Under the pieces are notes generated by a model. That model was not told the origin of the DNA and searched no databases. It was given only the letters and a program-made list of their open reading frames with translations. Of a stretch of DNA of 64,000 bases, positions 52,748 to 63,477 are shown in pieces. Made by a program: the position numbers and the translations under genes. Position 1 is the first letter of the stretch, and each line of letters begins with the position of its first letter. The stretch covers positions 8,665,001-8,729,000 of the forward strand of contig NC_063155.1 of the NCBI RefSeq assembly GCF_020921035.1, written 5' to 3'. The stretch comes from Rhodamnia argentea (taxonomy: Eukaryota; Streptophyta; Magnoliopsida; Myrtales; Myrtaceae).

Positions 52748-55700
52748 CGACGACGACGCCGACGCCGCCGCCGCCCAGCACCGTGCGCAAGCTCCTCGTC
52801 GAGGTCGTCGACGCGCGGGACCTACTCCCCAAGGACGGTCAGGGCAGCTCCAGCCCTTACGTCATCGTCGAGTTCGACAACCAGAAGAATCGCACCGCCA
52901 CCAAATACCGCGACCTCAACCCCGCATGGAACGAGACCCTCGAGTTCCTCGTCTCCGACCCGGAGAACATGGAGTACGAGGAGCTCGACGTCGAGGTCTT
53001 CAACGACAAGAAATTCTCCGCCGGCGCCGGGGCCCGGAAGAACCACTTCCTCGGGAGGGTCAAGCTCTACGGCACGCAGTTCATGAGGCGGGGCGAGGAG
53101 GGCCTGGTGTACTACCAGCTGGAGAAGAAGAGCGTGTTCACCTGGATACGAGGCGAGATTGGGCTCAGGATCTGTTACTACGACGAGCTAGTGGGGGAGC
53201 AGCCCCCCGCGCCGCCGCAGGACGAGGCGGAGGCGCCGCCTCCTCATCCGAAGCCCTCCGACACGGCGGCGATGAAGCCTCCGCCGGTGATGGTGGTGGA
53301 GGAGGGCAGGGTCTTTGAGATGCCGCCAGGGGCCGTCGCGATGGAATGCTGTCCGCCGCCTCCGCTCCGGCGCCGAGACAGATCGCCCTCCCCTCCCCTG
53401 GTGGTCATCGAGGAGTCGCCGCGGCCGCCGCCCCAGGTGGTGCACTTCCGCCACGAGCCCCAGCCCGAGGCGATGCCGGCACCGCATGCGGCGGCCGCTC
53501 CCCCGACGGCCGAGGCGGCGATGCAGCATCCTCCGCCGGAGGTGATGAAGATGCAGGGCGCGAGAGTCGGAGAGAGAGTCAGGGTTCTGAGGCGGCCTCC
53601 GAGCGGCGATTTCGCGCCGAGGGTGATATCGTCGCACCAGAGATTCGCGTCCGAGACAGAGAGGACCCATCCGTACGATCTGGTAGAGCCAATGCAGTAC
53701 CTGTTCATCAGGATCGTCAAGGCCCGAGGTCTCGCTCACAACAAGAGCCCATACGCGAAGGTCCGCACGTCCACTCACTACGTCCGTTCGAAGCCGGCGA
53801 TTCACCGTCCCGGCGAGCCGACCGACGCGCCGGATTGGCACCAGGTCTTCGCGCTCGGCCACAACAAGCCTGAGTCGGCGAGCTCCACGCTGGAGATCTC
53901 CGTCTGGGACTCGCCGTCGGAGACCTTCCTCGGCGGCGTCTGCTTCGACCTCTCCGACGTGCCCGTCCGCGATCCGCCCGACAGCCCGCTGGCTCCCCTA
54001 TGGTACCGCCTCGAGGGCAGCGACCCGGCGGAGAAGAGCCCCGTGTCCGGCGACATCCAGCTGTCCGTCTGGATTGGCACCCAGGCTGACGATGCTTTCC
54101 CCGAGGCGTGGAGCTCGGACGCGCCTTATGTGGCTCACACGCGCTCTAAGGTCTACCAGTCTCCGAAGCTGTGGTACCTGCGGGTGACGGTGATCGAAGC
54201 TCAGGACCTCCACATCGCTCCAAATCTGCCGCCGCTGACGGCGCCGGAGGTCAGGGTCAAGGCGCAGCTGGGGTTCCAGTCCGTGCGGACTCGGCGAGGG
54301 TCCATGAGCAACCACGCGTCGTCATTCCACTGGAACGAGGACCTCATACTCGTCGCCGGCGAGCCACTGGAGGACTCGCTCATTTTGCTTGTGGAGGACC
54401 GTTCGAACAAGGAGACTCAGCTCCTCGGGCACATTATGATTCCAGTGAGCTCGATCGAACAGCGAATAGACGAGAGGCACGTGGCTGCCAAGTGGTTTGC
54501 GCTCGAGGGCGGCGCCGGCGGAGGCGGGGCTTACTTCGGCAGATTGTGTCTGAGGCTGTGCTTGGAAGGCGGTTATCACGTGCTTGATGAGGCCGCGCAC
54601 GTGTGCAGCGACTTCCGGCCCACGGCGAAGCAGCTGTGGAAGCCGGCGGTCGGAATCCTGGAGCTGGGGATCCTCGGAGCGCGCGGACTTTTGCCCATGA
54701 AGTCCAAAGCCCCCGGCAAAGGGTCCACGGACGCCTACTGCGTGGCCAAGTACGGCAAGAAGTGGGTTCGGACCCGGACCATCACGGACAGCTTCGATCC
54801 GCGGTGGAACGAGCAGTACACGTGGCAGGTCTACGACCCCTGTACCGTGCTCACCGCGGGGGTCTTCGACAACTGGCGGATGTTTGCCGACCCGTCCGAG
54901 GACAAGCCGGATTGCCGCATTGGGAAGATCCGTATTCGGGTATCCACATTGGAGAGTAACAAGGTGTACACCAATTCGTATCCGCTGTTGGTGTTGACAA
55001 CGGCCGGGTTGAAGAAAATGGGCGAGATCGAATTGGCAATCCGGTTTGCTTGCCCGTCTTTGCTTCCGGATACTTGCATGGTCTATGGTCAGCCCTTGTT
55101 GCCGCGGATGCACTATCTCCGCCCGCTCGGGGTGGCCCAACAGGAGGCGCTGCGAGGGGCCGCCACCAAGATGGTAGCTGCATGGCTCGCGAGGTCGGAG
55201 CCACCACTCGGGCAGGAAGTGGTCCGGTACATGTTGGATGCTGATTCGCATACATGGAGCATGAGAAAGAGCAAGGCGAACTGGTTCAGGATCGTGGCCG
55301 TGCTAGCATGGGCGGTCGGGTTGGCGAAATGGTTGGATGACATAAGGAGGTGGCGGAACCCGGTCACGACCGTCCTAGTTCACGTCTTGTACCTAGTGCT
55401 TGTGTGGTACCCGGATTTGATCGTGCCCACAGGCTTCTTATACGTGTTCTTGATCGGAGTGTGGTACTACAGATTCAGGCCAAGGATACCGGCCGGGATG
55501 GACACTAGGCTCTCGCAGGCCGAGTCGGTAGACCCGGACGAACTGGACGAGGAGTTCGACACGATACCTAGCTCGAAACCGCCGGACGTCATCCGGGCCA
55601 GGTACGACCGGTTACGGCTGCTGGCAGCCAGGGTGCAGACGGTTCTCGGGGATTTCGCGACCCAAGGAGAGAGGGTACAGGCCTTGGTGAGCTGGAGGGA

Positions 55701-55893
55701 CCCGAGAGCGACGAAGCTGTTCATAGGAGTGTGCCTGGCCATCACGCTGACATTGTACGCGGTGCCGCCGAAGATGGTGGCGGTGGCTCTAGGTTTCTAC
55801 TACCTCCGCCACCCGATGTTCAGGGACCCGATGCCGCCGGCGAGCCTAAACTTTTTCCGGAGACTTCCGAGTCTCTCAGATCGGCTAATGTAG
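52744..55893 (+). CDS. QKY: QUIRKY-type multiple C2 domain and transmembrane region protein (MCTP)
   Basis: Membrane-tethered C2 protein of plasmodesmata. Arabidopsis QKY works with the receptor kinase STRUBBELIG in organ shape and cell-to-cell signalling. It is a single exon of 1049 residues (Arabidopsis QKY is about 1080), intronless as is usual in this family. C2A spans about 14-148 (LVEVVDARDLLPKDGQGSSS). A Pro-rich, low-complexity linker covers about 150-315 and contains GERVRVLRRPPSGDFAPRVI, a QKY-branch feature. C2B begins near 318 (YLFIRIVKARGLAHNKSPYA), C2C near 478 (YLRVTVIEAQDLHIAPN) and C2D near 637 (GILELGILGARGLLPMKSKA, then STDAYCVAKYGKKWVRTRTI). The C-terminal PRT_C region has hydrophobic segments at about 870-912 and 992-1020, and ends FFRRLPSLSDRLM. 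Coding GC is far above the surroundings, which produces many spurious antisense frames. An upstream ATG overlaps the start. Confidence 0.95.
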   Translation: MTTTTPTPPPPSTVRKLLVEVVDARDLLPKDGQGSSSPYVIVEFDNQKNRTATKYRDLNPAWNETLEFLVSDPENMEYEELDVEVFNDKKFSAGAGARKNHFLGRVKLYGTQFMRRGEEGLVYYQLEKKSVFTWIRGEIGLRICYYDELVGEQPPAPPQDEAEAPPPHPKPSDTAAMKPPPVMVVEEGRVFEMPPGAVAMECCPPPPLRRRDRSPSPPLVVIEESPRPPPQVVHFRHEPQPEAMPAPHAAAAPPTAEAAMQHPPPEVMKMQGARVGERVRVLRRPPSGDFAPRVISSHQRFASETERTHPYDLVEPMQYLFIRIVKARGLAHNKSPYAKVRTSTHYVRSKPAIHRPGEPTDAPDWHQVFALGHNKPESASSTLEISVWDSPSETFLGGVCFDLSDVPVRDPPDSPLAPLWYRLEGSDPAEKSPVSGDIQLSVWIGTQADDAFPEAWSSDAPYVAHTRSKVYQSPKLWYLRVTVIEAQDLHIAPNLPPLTAPEVRVKAQLGFQSVRTRRGSMSNHASSFHWNEDLILVAGEPLEDSLILLVEDRSNKETQLLGHIMIPVSSIEQRIDERHVAAKWFALEGGAGGGGAYFGRLCLRLCLEGGYHVLDEAAHVCSDFRPTAKQLWKPAVGILELGILGARGLLPMKSKAPGKGSTDAYCVAKYGKKWVRTRTITDSFDPRWNEQYTWQVYDPCTVLTAGVFDNWRMFADPSEDKPDCRIGKIRIRVSTLESNKVYTNSYPLLVLTTAGLKKMGEIELAIRFACPSLLPDTCMVYGQPLLPRMHYLRPLGVAQQEALRGAATKMVAAWLARSEPPLGQEVVRYMLDADSHTWSMRKSKANWFRIVAVLAWAVGLAKWLDDIRRWRNPVTTVLVHVLYLVLVWYPDLIVPTGFLYVFLIGVWYYRFRPRIPAGMDTRLSQAESVDPDELDEEFDTIPSSKPPDVIRARYDRLRLLAARVQTVLGDFATQGERVQALVSWRDPRATKLFIGVCLAITLTLYAVPPKMVAVALGFYYLRHPMFRDPMPPASLNFFRRLPSLSDRLM

Positions 55894-56514
55894 ATTAGTA
55901 GAGTCTTGGAAACCAAAAAAATTGAAAAACACTCGGTTAGAATTTAGCTTTATGATTATTATTATTTTTTTTTTTGGAAGGGGAAGAGACAAGGTGGGGG
56001 GGCACTGTTTTCGGGTTGGAAAAAGTTTGTCCTAGAATAACGTTGTTTGTAAGGGGGAGAGTTGAATGATGTTCTTTTTCGCGGGTCGTGTCCCAATTGA
56101 TTGACTAACCCTATTCAAAGCTTTGGAATAAGAGAAAGCAGTGGGGGAGGGAGAGGCAGTGAAAATAGGGGTGTAATTGGGAAAAGAAAAATTGAATTGG
56201 GTGTTTTTCCCTTTTTTTATTTATTTATTTATTTTTAATTTTGATTGTTTTTGGCAGAATGAAGGTACAGACAATTTGAAAATAGGGCAAGTGCGGTTTT
56301 GCTGTCTACGAAAAGGTGTCAACCCATTGACATGGTTTCTGACATTGTTAAATGGAAAAGAGAGAGAGATTGCCTTCTCCAATTCCCCGTTTTCACTTTT
56401 GTTCATTTGAGGCTCGTGAGCCCTGTAAAGTGTAAATGCAGCTTATCTCTCCTTTCCCGTTGTTATTGAACATATCCATTTTGTTTTACGTGTGTGCGCG
56501 CGCACGCGTGCACG

Positions 56515-56532
56515 AGAGAGAGAGAGAGAGAT
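56515..56532. repeat. Short (GA)n tract following a TG/CG alternating run
   Basis: Alternating purine-pyrimidine 'gtgtgtgcgcgcgcacgcgt' (from about 56489) followed by nine GA units. The alternating part has Z-DNA-forming character, which is an inference. Confidence 0.7.
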
Positions 56533-56630
56533 AAGCCTCTCGGGTTAAGGCAAACCCCGGATTGAGGGGATCGGCGAGGGCCACCATCCCTTTCTTCCTG
56601 CTTATTTGATTCTTGGCATAATTTTTACTA

Positions 56631-56956
56631 GGGTTAATACTACGAAAAATTTCAAACTTGTACACCTGTGGCAAATTTATTCAAAATTAATATTGTAACA
56701 ATACAAAACTCCAAATCGATACATCCGTGACGAATTTACTCTCCGTGAATTTTCTTAAAATCGTACCTCAAATTAGTATGCATGTAACAAACGGAGGGTA
56801 AAAATTTCAAATTGATACGTCACGTCTCATCTAACTCAGCAATTTGAATTTAACGATGAACTAACGGATGTTTTAAAATTTTCAGTGGTTAAAAAATTAA
56901 TTTTGGATAAATTTTTCATAAATGTACAAATTTAAGATTTTTTGTGATATTAATCC
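56631..56956. mobile_element. Family A MITE, short copy
   Basis: Begins GGGTTAATACTACGAAAAAT and ends in text whose complement begins GGATTAATATCACAAAAAAT. 326 bp, AT-rich, with 'caaatttattcaaaattaat' and 'tggataaatttttcataaat' subterminal motifs shared with 9625-10181. The flanks do not show an obvious 9-bp duplication. Confidence 0.7.
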
Positions 56957-57748
56957 TAAATTTTATTTAATATGTCATGGCGTGCGACGTTTTTTTCTCT
57001 AAACACCTGCCGATTTATGTCCCGTGAGTTTTTCGTGCCCGTGGCGGCGCCGTGGTGCGCCCCTCGCCTTGCTATTGTTCACGGGGGATTCACAGCACCT
57101 TTTCCTGGCCTTGAAAAGCAACAGGATTTGCGGCCATCCGATGAGGTTTCTCATGTCCTGAGCCGAGGACACATACGCATGTCTAAATTTAGAGCTAGTC
57201 CTTGTTTTTGTCCCCGTGTACTACTAGTGGAGTATCATGTTTCTCGAGAAGGCAGCTTCATCCCTGGCCTCTAATTCATGCCCTCCTCCTTTTGGCTCCC
57301 AACGTTTCAGGTCGCATCTTGGGCTTGGAACGACAGAAGTTATCCCCTTGGTGATGTCTATAAATGATTCAGATTTTGAAGAGAACTTTGAATATTTCAC
57401 ATCCCCAAAGAAGATCCAAAGCCATCCAAACTTTGAGGTCTGTTCATTTTTCCTCTCCTCTCCCTGGGCGAAAAATCTTGCTTTTCTTTGTTTAAATCTT
57501 TGAGCATTCGATGCGTAAACTTGGCCGAAGCAACCGAAGCCGGGGGACCTAGGTGGGAATAGTGAAAGAGAAGGGGACCTGCAACAAAATTCAACTAAGC
57601 TAGGAAAAAGCCTGACTGAACCTTCTTCTGATGCATGTCTCTGTTTTGCTGGCCATTTCAACTCTCATCAATTTGCATGGTTTTTGTCCTTCTACTAGGT
57701 TAGCAACGATCCCCTGCATTGCCATAACATATATTTTTGGAGAGCGAC

Positions 57749-58051
57749 ATGGGTGGAACAGAAGAAGCCAAGAGCGAGAAGAAGGACAAGTGCCCGAAGG
57801 AGGACAAGCACAAGGATGCTGAACATGGAAAAGAGGAGAAAAAGGAGAAAAAGAAGGGCAAGGAGTGCAAGAAGGAAAAGAACCCTGAAGACAAGAATGA
57901 CCCGCAAAAGCTGAGGCAGAAGCTCGAGAAGGTCGATGCCAAGATGCAGGCTCTGGCAGCGAAACGAGAAGAGATTCTGAAGTCGATTCAGGAAGCCGAG
58001 CAGAAGGCCAAGGCTGCCGGTGGGGAAGCCATGCCGGCCGCAATCTCTTAA
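57749..58051 (+). CDS. Small lysine-rich, coiled-coil protein
   Basis: 100 residues in one exon, starting MGGTEEAKSEKKDK at the first ATG of the frame. The N-terminal 55 residues are almost entirely Lys, Glu and Asp with three Cys, and should be disordered. Residues about 56-90 (LRQKLEKVDAKMQALAAKRE and on through ILKSIQEAEQKAKAA) have heptad Leu/Met/Ile spacing of a short coiled coil. Arabidopsis has a similar Lys-rich protein of unknown function next to HIR (remembered as At5g62750), which supports this being a real conserved gene. An AG acceptor near 57699 hints at a spliced 5' UTR. Nothing indicates a catalytic role; binding of nucleic acid or chaperone-type function would be guesswork. 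Confidence 0.7.
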   Translation: MGGTEEAKSEKKDKCPKEDKHKDAEHGKEEKKEKKKGKECKKEKNPEDKNDPQKLRQKLEKVDAKMQALAAKREEILKSIQEAEQKAKAAGGEAMPAAIS

Positions 58052-58678
58052 CACGCATCTCAAGGCCAGATGGAGACGCCGATGCATAAGGTGTACAGAA
58101 CTTGATTGAGAGGAAGAACAAAATACCTGCATAAATAGGGGTAGAGATTTTGGAGTGTAAGAACTTAGATGCTGTACTCATGAATACTAGTGTCAAATAT
58201 GCAGCATACGTCTCGAAGAGTAGCATTGCCACAACATAATAATAGTCACGAAGTTGAATTTAATACCTAAACTGTAACTGTTTATCGTGTAATCACACTT
58301 CATAAAATAATCAAGAATGCATCGACAGAGGCAGGGTAAAGAAACAATGCGCTGTGACGTACTGCTTTTCAGTGCTCCCGAAATCTCCGCCGCTGATCAG
58401 CCAATTTACTCAACATCTCCATGTCCCGGTTTTTCTTGCGAATTCCAACATCGCACGCGTACCACAGTCTAGCCAAATTTCCACAAGAAGTTCAAGCAAA
58501 CTAAAGTGAAAAAGAGTTCTTGGAAGCTTCACTATAATCCAGAGCAGGTCATAACATACAGAAGGAAACTTCCTTGTTGGCCCCTTCTCTCTTGGGGCCA
58601 ATACATATATCTGGCCAAGTATTCATGCCACCAATCAACTTACATCGCCTATAGCTCCATATATCCCACTCCATTACA

Positions 58679-60284
58679 ATGAGCAAGTGCCCAGGTTCAT
58701 ACATCAATATCGGCAAAGAGGCCAGAGGTTCATGCGCTATCATCTCCCCTTCTGCTAAATTTTTTAGTGTTATGCTAATTATTAGAACATTTCATTACAT
58801 ATTCCCTTTTTTTTTGGTAATGTTGTCAGATCTTCTTTACAAGGGTTATGGCCAACAACCTCCAGTTCATTTTCACCAACAATTTATCGACATCAACTGT
58901 GACTTGAGTTGTGATGTCACCTGCCGGAGTAATTCCCTCCTACAAATCTAATTTTCACTGATGTTTTCGCAGAGCGAGATGTTCTGTAACTAGGCATGTT
59001 GCATTCTCAGAAAGGGAGCAGCTCTTTTTTCAAAAAACAATGAGAATGATAGGATAAACCAATTTATATGACAGTTAAATGCTACTGCAATGTCATCTTG
59101 GTGATCAAATTGATGGAAGTTAGTGAAACTTTACACGAGAGTTGAAAAACAAAAACTTCAACGTTTCATAAAGTTCTTGAAGCTTGCGTATCTTCACTCA
59201 TCTCTTGACATTTCCTCGACATAGTTCATCTTATAGTTGCAAACATCTTCATTCTTCCCTCAGGAATGTCCATTAACAAATATATTACATCTTTTTACGA
59301 ACCTAGTCCAGATCTAAATTGTCTACCAACTTATAACAGCAACTATCTCCATCCTGATTGCAACAGTTAAAGAAATCGTACCTGGTTTAGGAACGGCTTT
59401 CAGACTCATTGCTCCTTACAGCGGCAAAGTAAGAGCTCTCAGTTTCTTACCAAGTTTGATCTTTTCCATTCTCACTAATTTCGACATCAATGCCTAGCAT
59501 TGGCGAGAATAGAAGTATCCCATTATATTTCCACTTACATCTCAGCACGATTGGTTCACACTTGCAATGTATGTGCGGTGACAGGTGGAACTGCAATATT
59601 TACACGACTATGCTGCGATTACAGCAGGCACCGGAGTAATAGCGAATGCTTCCAGAGGATATGACCCGATGATAAGCTTTTCCGGGGTGGTAGGAAGCAC
59701 TCAAGTTTTTCTTGGCACTGATATTGTGTTCAACATATCAGCAAGAGCATTCAACAGAATTGATGCCGGTCTAAGCCTCAGATTCCCTTTCCTTGAAGCT
59801 TCCTTGACCCTGTGAGCAATCCCAATTGAAATTTTCTGGAAAGAGAAAATAGTCATGATGATTCAAAAAAAAAATTTTAATTTCATTTCAACTTTACTAG
59901 ACAATTTCTATTAGCTAAGATAAGACTCAGTTATCTAAATAGCGAAGTTGCCAAATATGCAGAAATGACAAGCTAGACACTCTGAGAGCTTCATGTTACC
60001 ACACAGTGAATCCCCTGACCCAAACTGCAGTCGCAGCCGAACTGAAACACGGCTTTTCGACCAGTTACACGAGCATCACCATGGGAACACAGCAGGCAAT
60101 ATCCACTTCTACATTAGTGAAGGCTCGAGTAGACACGAAAGGTAAACTGGGTGCTCTTATTCAGCAAAAGTGCTTGCAAAAGCTCTATTTGAGCATTGCC
60201 GGAGAGCTGGAATTTCGCCGAAATTCCCGAAATTCCTTAGACTGGATACCAAAGATAGGAATGACTTTTTCAATGAGGCCATAG
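58679..60284 (+). CDS. Divergent, short VDAC-type mitochondrial outer-membrane porin
   Basis: Beta-barrel channel of the VDAC family, passing metabolites across the mitochondrial outer membrane. Five exons fit in frame: 58679-58727, 58830-58928, 59367-59428, 59585-59811 and 59963-60284, total 759 nt, 252 residues (usual VDAC about 276). Exon 1 gives MSKCPGSYINIGKEAR, the N-terminal helix. Exon 2 starts DLLYKGYGQQPPVHFHQQF. Exon 3 has KEIVPGLGTAF, and exon 4 VELQYLHDYAAITAG and SFSGVVGSTQVFLGTDIVF. Exon 5 runs from NDKLDTLRASCYHTVNPLTQ to VKARVDTKGKLGALIQQ and ends GMTFSMRP. The region between the N-terminal helix and KEIVPGL is about 20 residues shorter than normal, so early beta-strands are missing or altered. 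The exon 2 donor (CGGA/gtaatt) and exon 3 acceptor are the least certain. It may be a functional variant or a decaying paralogue. Confidence 0.82.
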
Positions 60285-61073
60285 AATAGGGAAATGAAAG
60301 AGAATAGCACCCGCTTGCCTCTAGCTCAGAACTGGCTATAGTCAAATACTTCATATACTTGCTTCCCTGTTAGTGCTACCTATGGTGAGGCAAATCATGC
60401 AATCCGCAGAGATCTTTATGAACTTGTATCACATTGACAAGTTATATACTGGGAAATGAAATTCTATCACTACCATAGCCAAGCGCAATCAAATATTTCA
60501 GATCGGATAAGCATGAATACACCTGACAAAAGACCAAATTGCGAGAATTTATTTTTGCCAATTTGTTAACTGGGTCCCTAAGATGCTTCCGCTCCAGAGA
60601 AAAATGTTTCTTTCCCTTTTCTTCCTTTTCCTTTCATGTGCGGATGGTGAGTTGTTTGGAAGGCACCGCGTGCATCCTAGAGATGATGGTAGCGTGCTGG
60701 ATTAATTGAATGATAGCTTTCTACCATGTTTTATGCACCAGAATTCCAGTCAAATAAGGAAATAACAGCTGCAAAACTGTAACCACTTTAGACACACTGA
60801 CACTATCCTTGATTATAGCAAATCCAAGACAATATTCAAACAAGCAACTTACAACAGTATCTCCGTGCAGAAGCATGAAGACTGTTTTAGGAACACCTTC
60901 AAGATTCATATACACAGTGCTTAAACCATCACTCCAAAAGGTCAAACAAAACGGACATTCAGAAGACATCACCAGCAAATGCACACAGAAACGTTTACAT
61001 AGAAAGCCAAAGAAAGCTTCTCCCCTTCCTTTTTCGGGCTTCATCCTTATTTCGAGTAGACTCCGATGTGCAA
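60285..61073. other. 3' flanks of the convergent VDAC and HIR genes
   Basis: Both genes end toward this stretch. It should contain two 3' UTRs and their polyadenylation sites. No coding signal was recognised. Confidence 0.6.
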
Positions 61074-62957
61074 CTAGCTGACGGAGGAAGCTTGAAGAAG
61101 TCCCTCACGAATCTGAGAGGCAACATCGCGAACGGCACCAGGACCATGGGGAATGAACACAGTAGAGGCTTTAGATGCAGCACCAATTTCCCTCATGGTG
61201 TCGAAGTACTGGGTGACGAGAACCATGTCCATGACATCCTTGGCAGTGGTCCCAGGCACGTTTTCCGAGAAGCCCAGTACGCTATCTCTCAAACCATCCA
61301 CAATCGCCTGACGCTGGCGGGCGATACCAAGCCCCGCGAGATACTTCGACTCAGCCTCACCTTCAGCTCTCTTGATTTGCAGAATCTTCTCTGCTTCAGC
61401 CTTCTCAGTAGCTGCCACCCTTAGTCTCGCAGCTGAGAAGTACAATATCATATGATGACATTTGGATACATAAGAATATTAGAAGTTTGACCAAGATGTT
61501 GCATATGGTTAAGCTGGGATACAAATTCAGCAAACATATAAACTTCTACAAAGTTTCATTCTATGTTAACTGGAAGAGCCGTCTTGTGTGCTTTAAATAT
61601 GCTTCATTACTGGAAAGACAAGTACTTGCTGCTGTATGGAAGAATGGGATCAATTATCAATGACTAATAAAATCTTCTGAATCTTGGCCTCTTAAAACAA
61701 TTTAGAGCATCTTCTAAAATCTAGTAAATGTTGATCCAAATGCTTGAAGAAAGAGATGCAAAAGTAGAAAAGCACCCTTCCTGAAGACAAGAACAAAGGT
61801 TCCATCAACAATTTTTTACAAGGACTACAAAATGTGCAGAAAATGGAGTACGAGATCTCCTAATGTTTGTGATTCTTACCAGCGTTAATCTCATTCATAG
61901 CTCGCTTTACATGCTCATCTGGTTCAATATCAACAATCAGCGTTTGCACAATCTCATACCCATATGTGGACATAGCCTATAAAAGTCAATGATCAGAAGT
62001 TAAACCAAGTGAAGTCCATGGTTCATTTTCACAAAATCACAAACAAACATACTTCCGCATTCTGTACATTACCTTCTCAAGTTCATCTTCAACTGCTTTG
62101 GCTATGTCATTTTTCTGCTCAAAAACATCATCCAAATCGAGTCTTGGAACAGTTGCTCTTATCACTAAATCAATCAAAGGAAAGGTAAGGGATATTACAA
62201 ATCACAGTGTTTATACATGCAACAATAATGTCACATTCGGAACATACCATCAAACACATAGGCTTGAATTTGACCCTTTGTATTGCTAAGTTTGTAAAAG
62301 GCGTCGCTTGCTTGATTTGCAAGAGCACGATATTGTATGGATGCAACAACATTGACAAACACATTGTCCTGCAGTGGAAATGTCCATGAAGCCAAACAAG
62401 CTTATTAGGCTATTCCGCGAAGATGAAACTGATATGGGGCTTTTAGCTCTATATGGAAAATCTACCGAGTTCAAAGTTTCTCCAAAAGGAGAGGCACACG
62501 ATCTAGTGGAGTCTATTAGGCTGATAGCAATCTCATAAGAACTACTAAAACTTAGCTATTTTCATAATCGTGGTCACAGACTCAGCCTTACTCGGGGCTT
62601 CAATGAGTAATAAATTAGCAGCAGGACTTATCGACTTGCAAATATCACAAGCAGAAAAAGATGATTTCACTTTTCAGCTAGACAGTGATTCAATTTAATG
62701 TGCAAATCATAACTTCTAGACCAGTGAAGTTTGTGAAATTCTCACACAGAGTGAACAGAGACACATACTTTTGTCTTGGTTTCACATCGCACATCCAACT
62801 GCTGCACTCGAAGTGAGAGATGCCCCGCTAGCTGGCTTCCAAGAAACCAAGGAAGGCAATGGCATCCCGGTTGAAGTACGTCATCAAACTTGCCAAATGT
62901 CTCCTTGATAGCTACTGTGGATTGATCAACTTGGACACAGCAAAACAGATTCCCCAT
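61074..62957 (-). CDS. HIR1: Hypersensitive-induced reaction (HIR) protein, band-7/prohibitin family
   Basis: Plasma-membrane scaffold protein. HIR proteins form microdomain oligomers, associate with resistance proteins and promote hypersensitive cell death. Five coding exons: 62957-62769, 62368-62248, 62164-62073, 61976-61880 and 61432-61074, total 858 nt, 285 residues (Arabidopsis HIR1 is 286). It starts [19 protein letters not shown]: Gly2 is a myristoylation site and Cys6/Cys7 probable palmitoylation sites. The SPFH/band-7 domain covers about 5-190, with [20 protein letters not shown] and [21 protein letters not shown] charged helix ([20 protein letters not shown]) leads to the C-terminal oligomerisation region and the end [15 protein letters not shown]. 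All introns are GT-AG. Just before the ATG is an acceptor-like 'gcgtag', so a 5' UTR exon probably lies further upstream (62990-63900). The number in the symbol (HIR1 or HIR4) is by resemblance only. Confidence 0.96.
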
Positions 62958-63438
62958 GTTATCTCCACGCTACGCATCAAAAAGAGGAGAATTCAGATCA
63001 TCAAGTTGTTGGCAGAGAGAAAATGAAAACAAATAATGCTTCTCATACGGGATACAAGAACCTTGAAAGCAGGGAATTCTATCAAAAATAACAGTATCAT
63101 CTACAGCATAAACTCAGGCAATCGTGAATTTGACTGAGAAGTTTGCTCTTATCTACTCATCAACTTCCACAACAAATTTCTGTGACTCCTCATGAGTACT
63201 TGTACCAACCTTGTCTATGCCGATCAACACTAGAGCAAGCATAAATTGTATTCAAATTCTACAGCAAGATACTCAAACAGGACTGAAACTTGAAACTAAG
63301 AATCCATGCTATTCCAGTGAATCGTAAAGAACACAAACAAAAATGGAAAGGACTTAAGAGAACGACCGACCTACCCTCAAATCTTTCTGTTCCTCAAAGA
63401 ACAACTATAGGATGGTATATAACGTATGACTATTTATG

Positions 63439-63477
<39 letters not shown>

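Larger units (their letters stand above)
55894..57748. other. Intergenic between QKY and the Lys-rich gene
   Basis: 55894-56450 is probably QKY 3' UTR and flank. A mixed repeat '(tg)(cg)(ga)' tract lies at 56490-56532. 56631-56956 is a family A element. 57000-57700 has short open frames without family similarity, possibly promoter and leader of the next gene. Confidence 0.55.

Noticed and set aside
53188-55251. Long open frames antisense to QKY (224, 158, 309 and 134 codons) and in other plus frames
   Set aside because: They are by-products of GC-rich coding DNA without stops, lack family similarity, and lie wholly inside a well-supported MCTP gene.
57237-57503. 88-codon frame before the Lys-rich gene
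   Set aside because: There is no similarity or supporting splice structure; it could be part of a leader at most.
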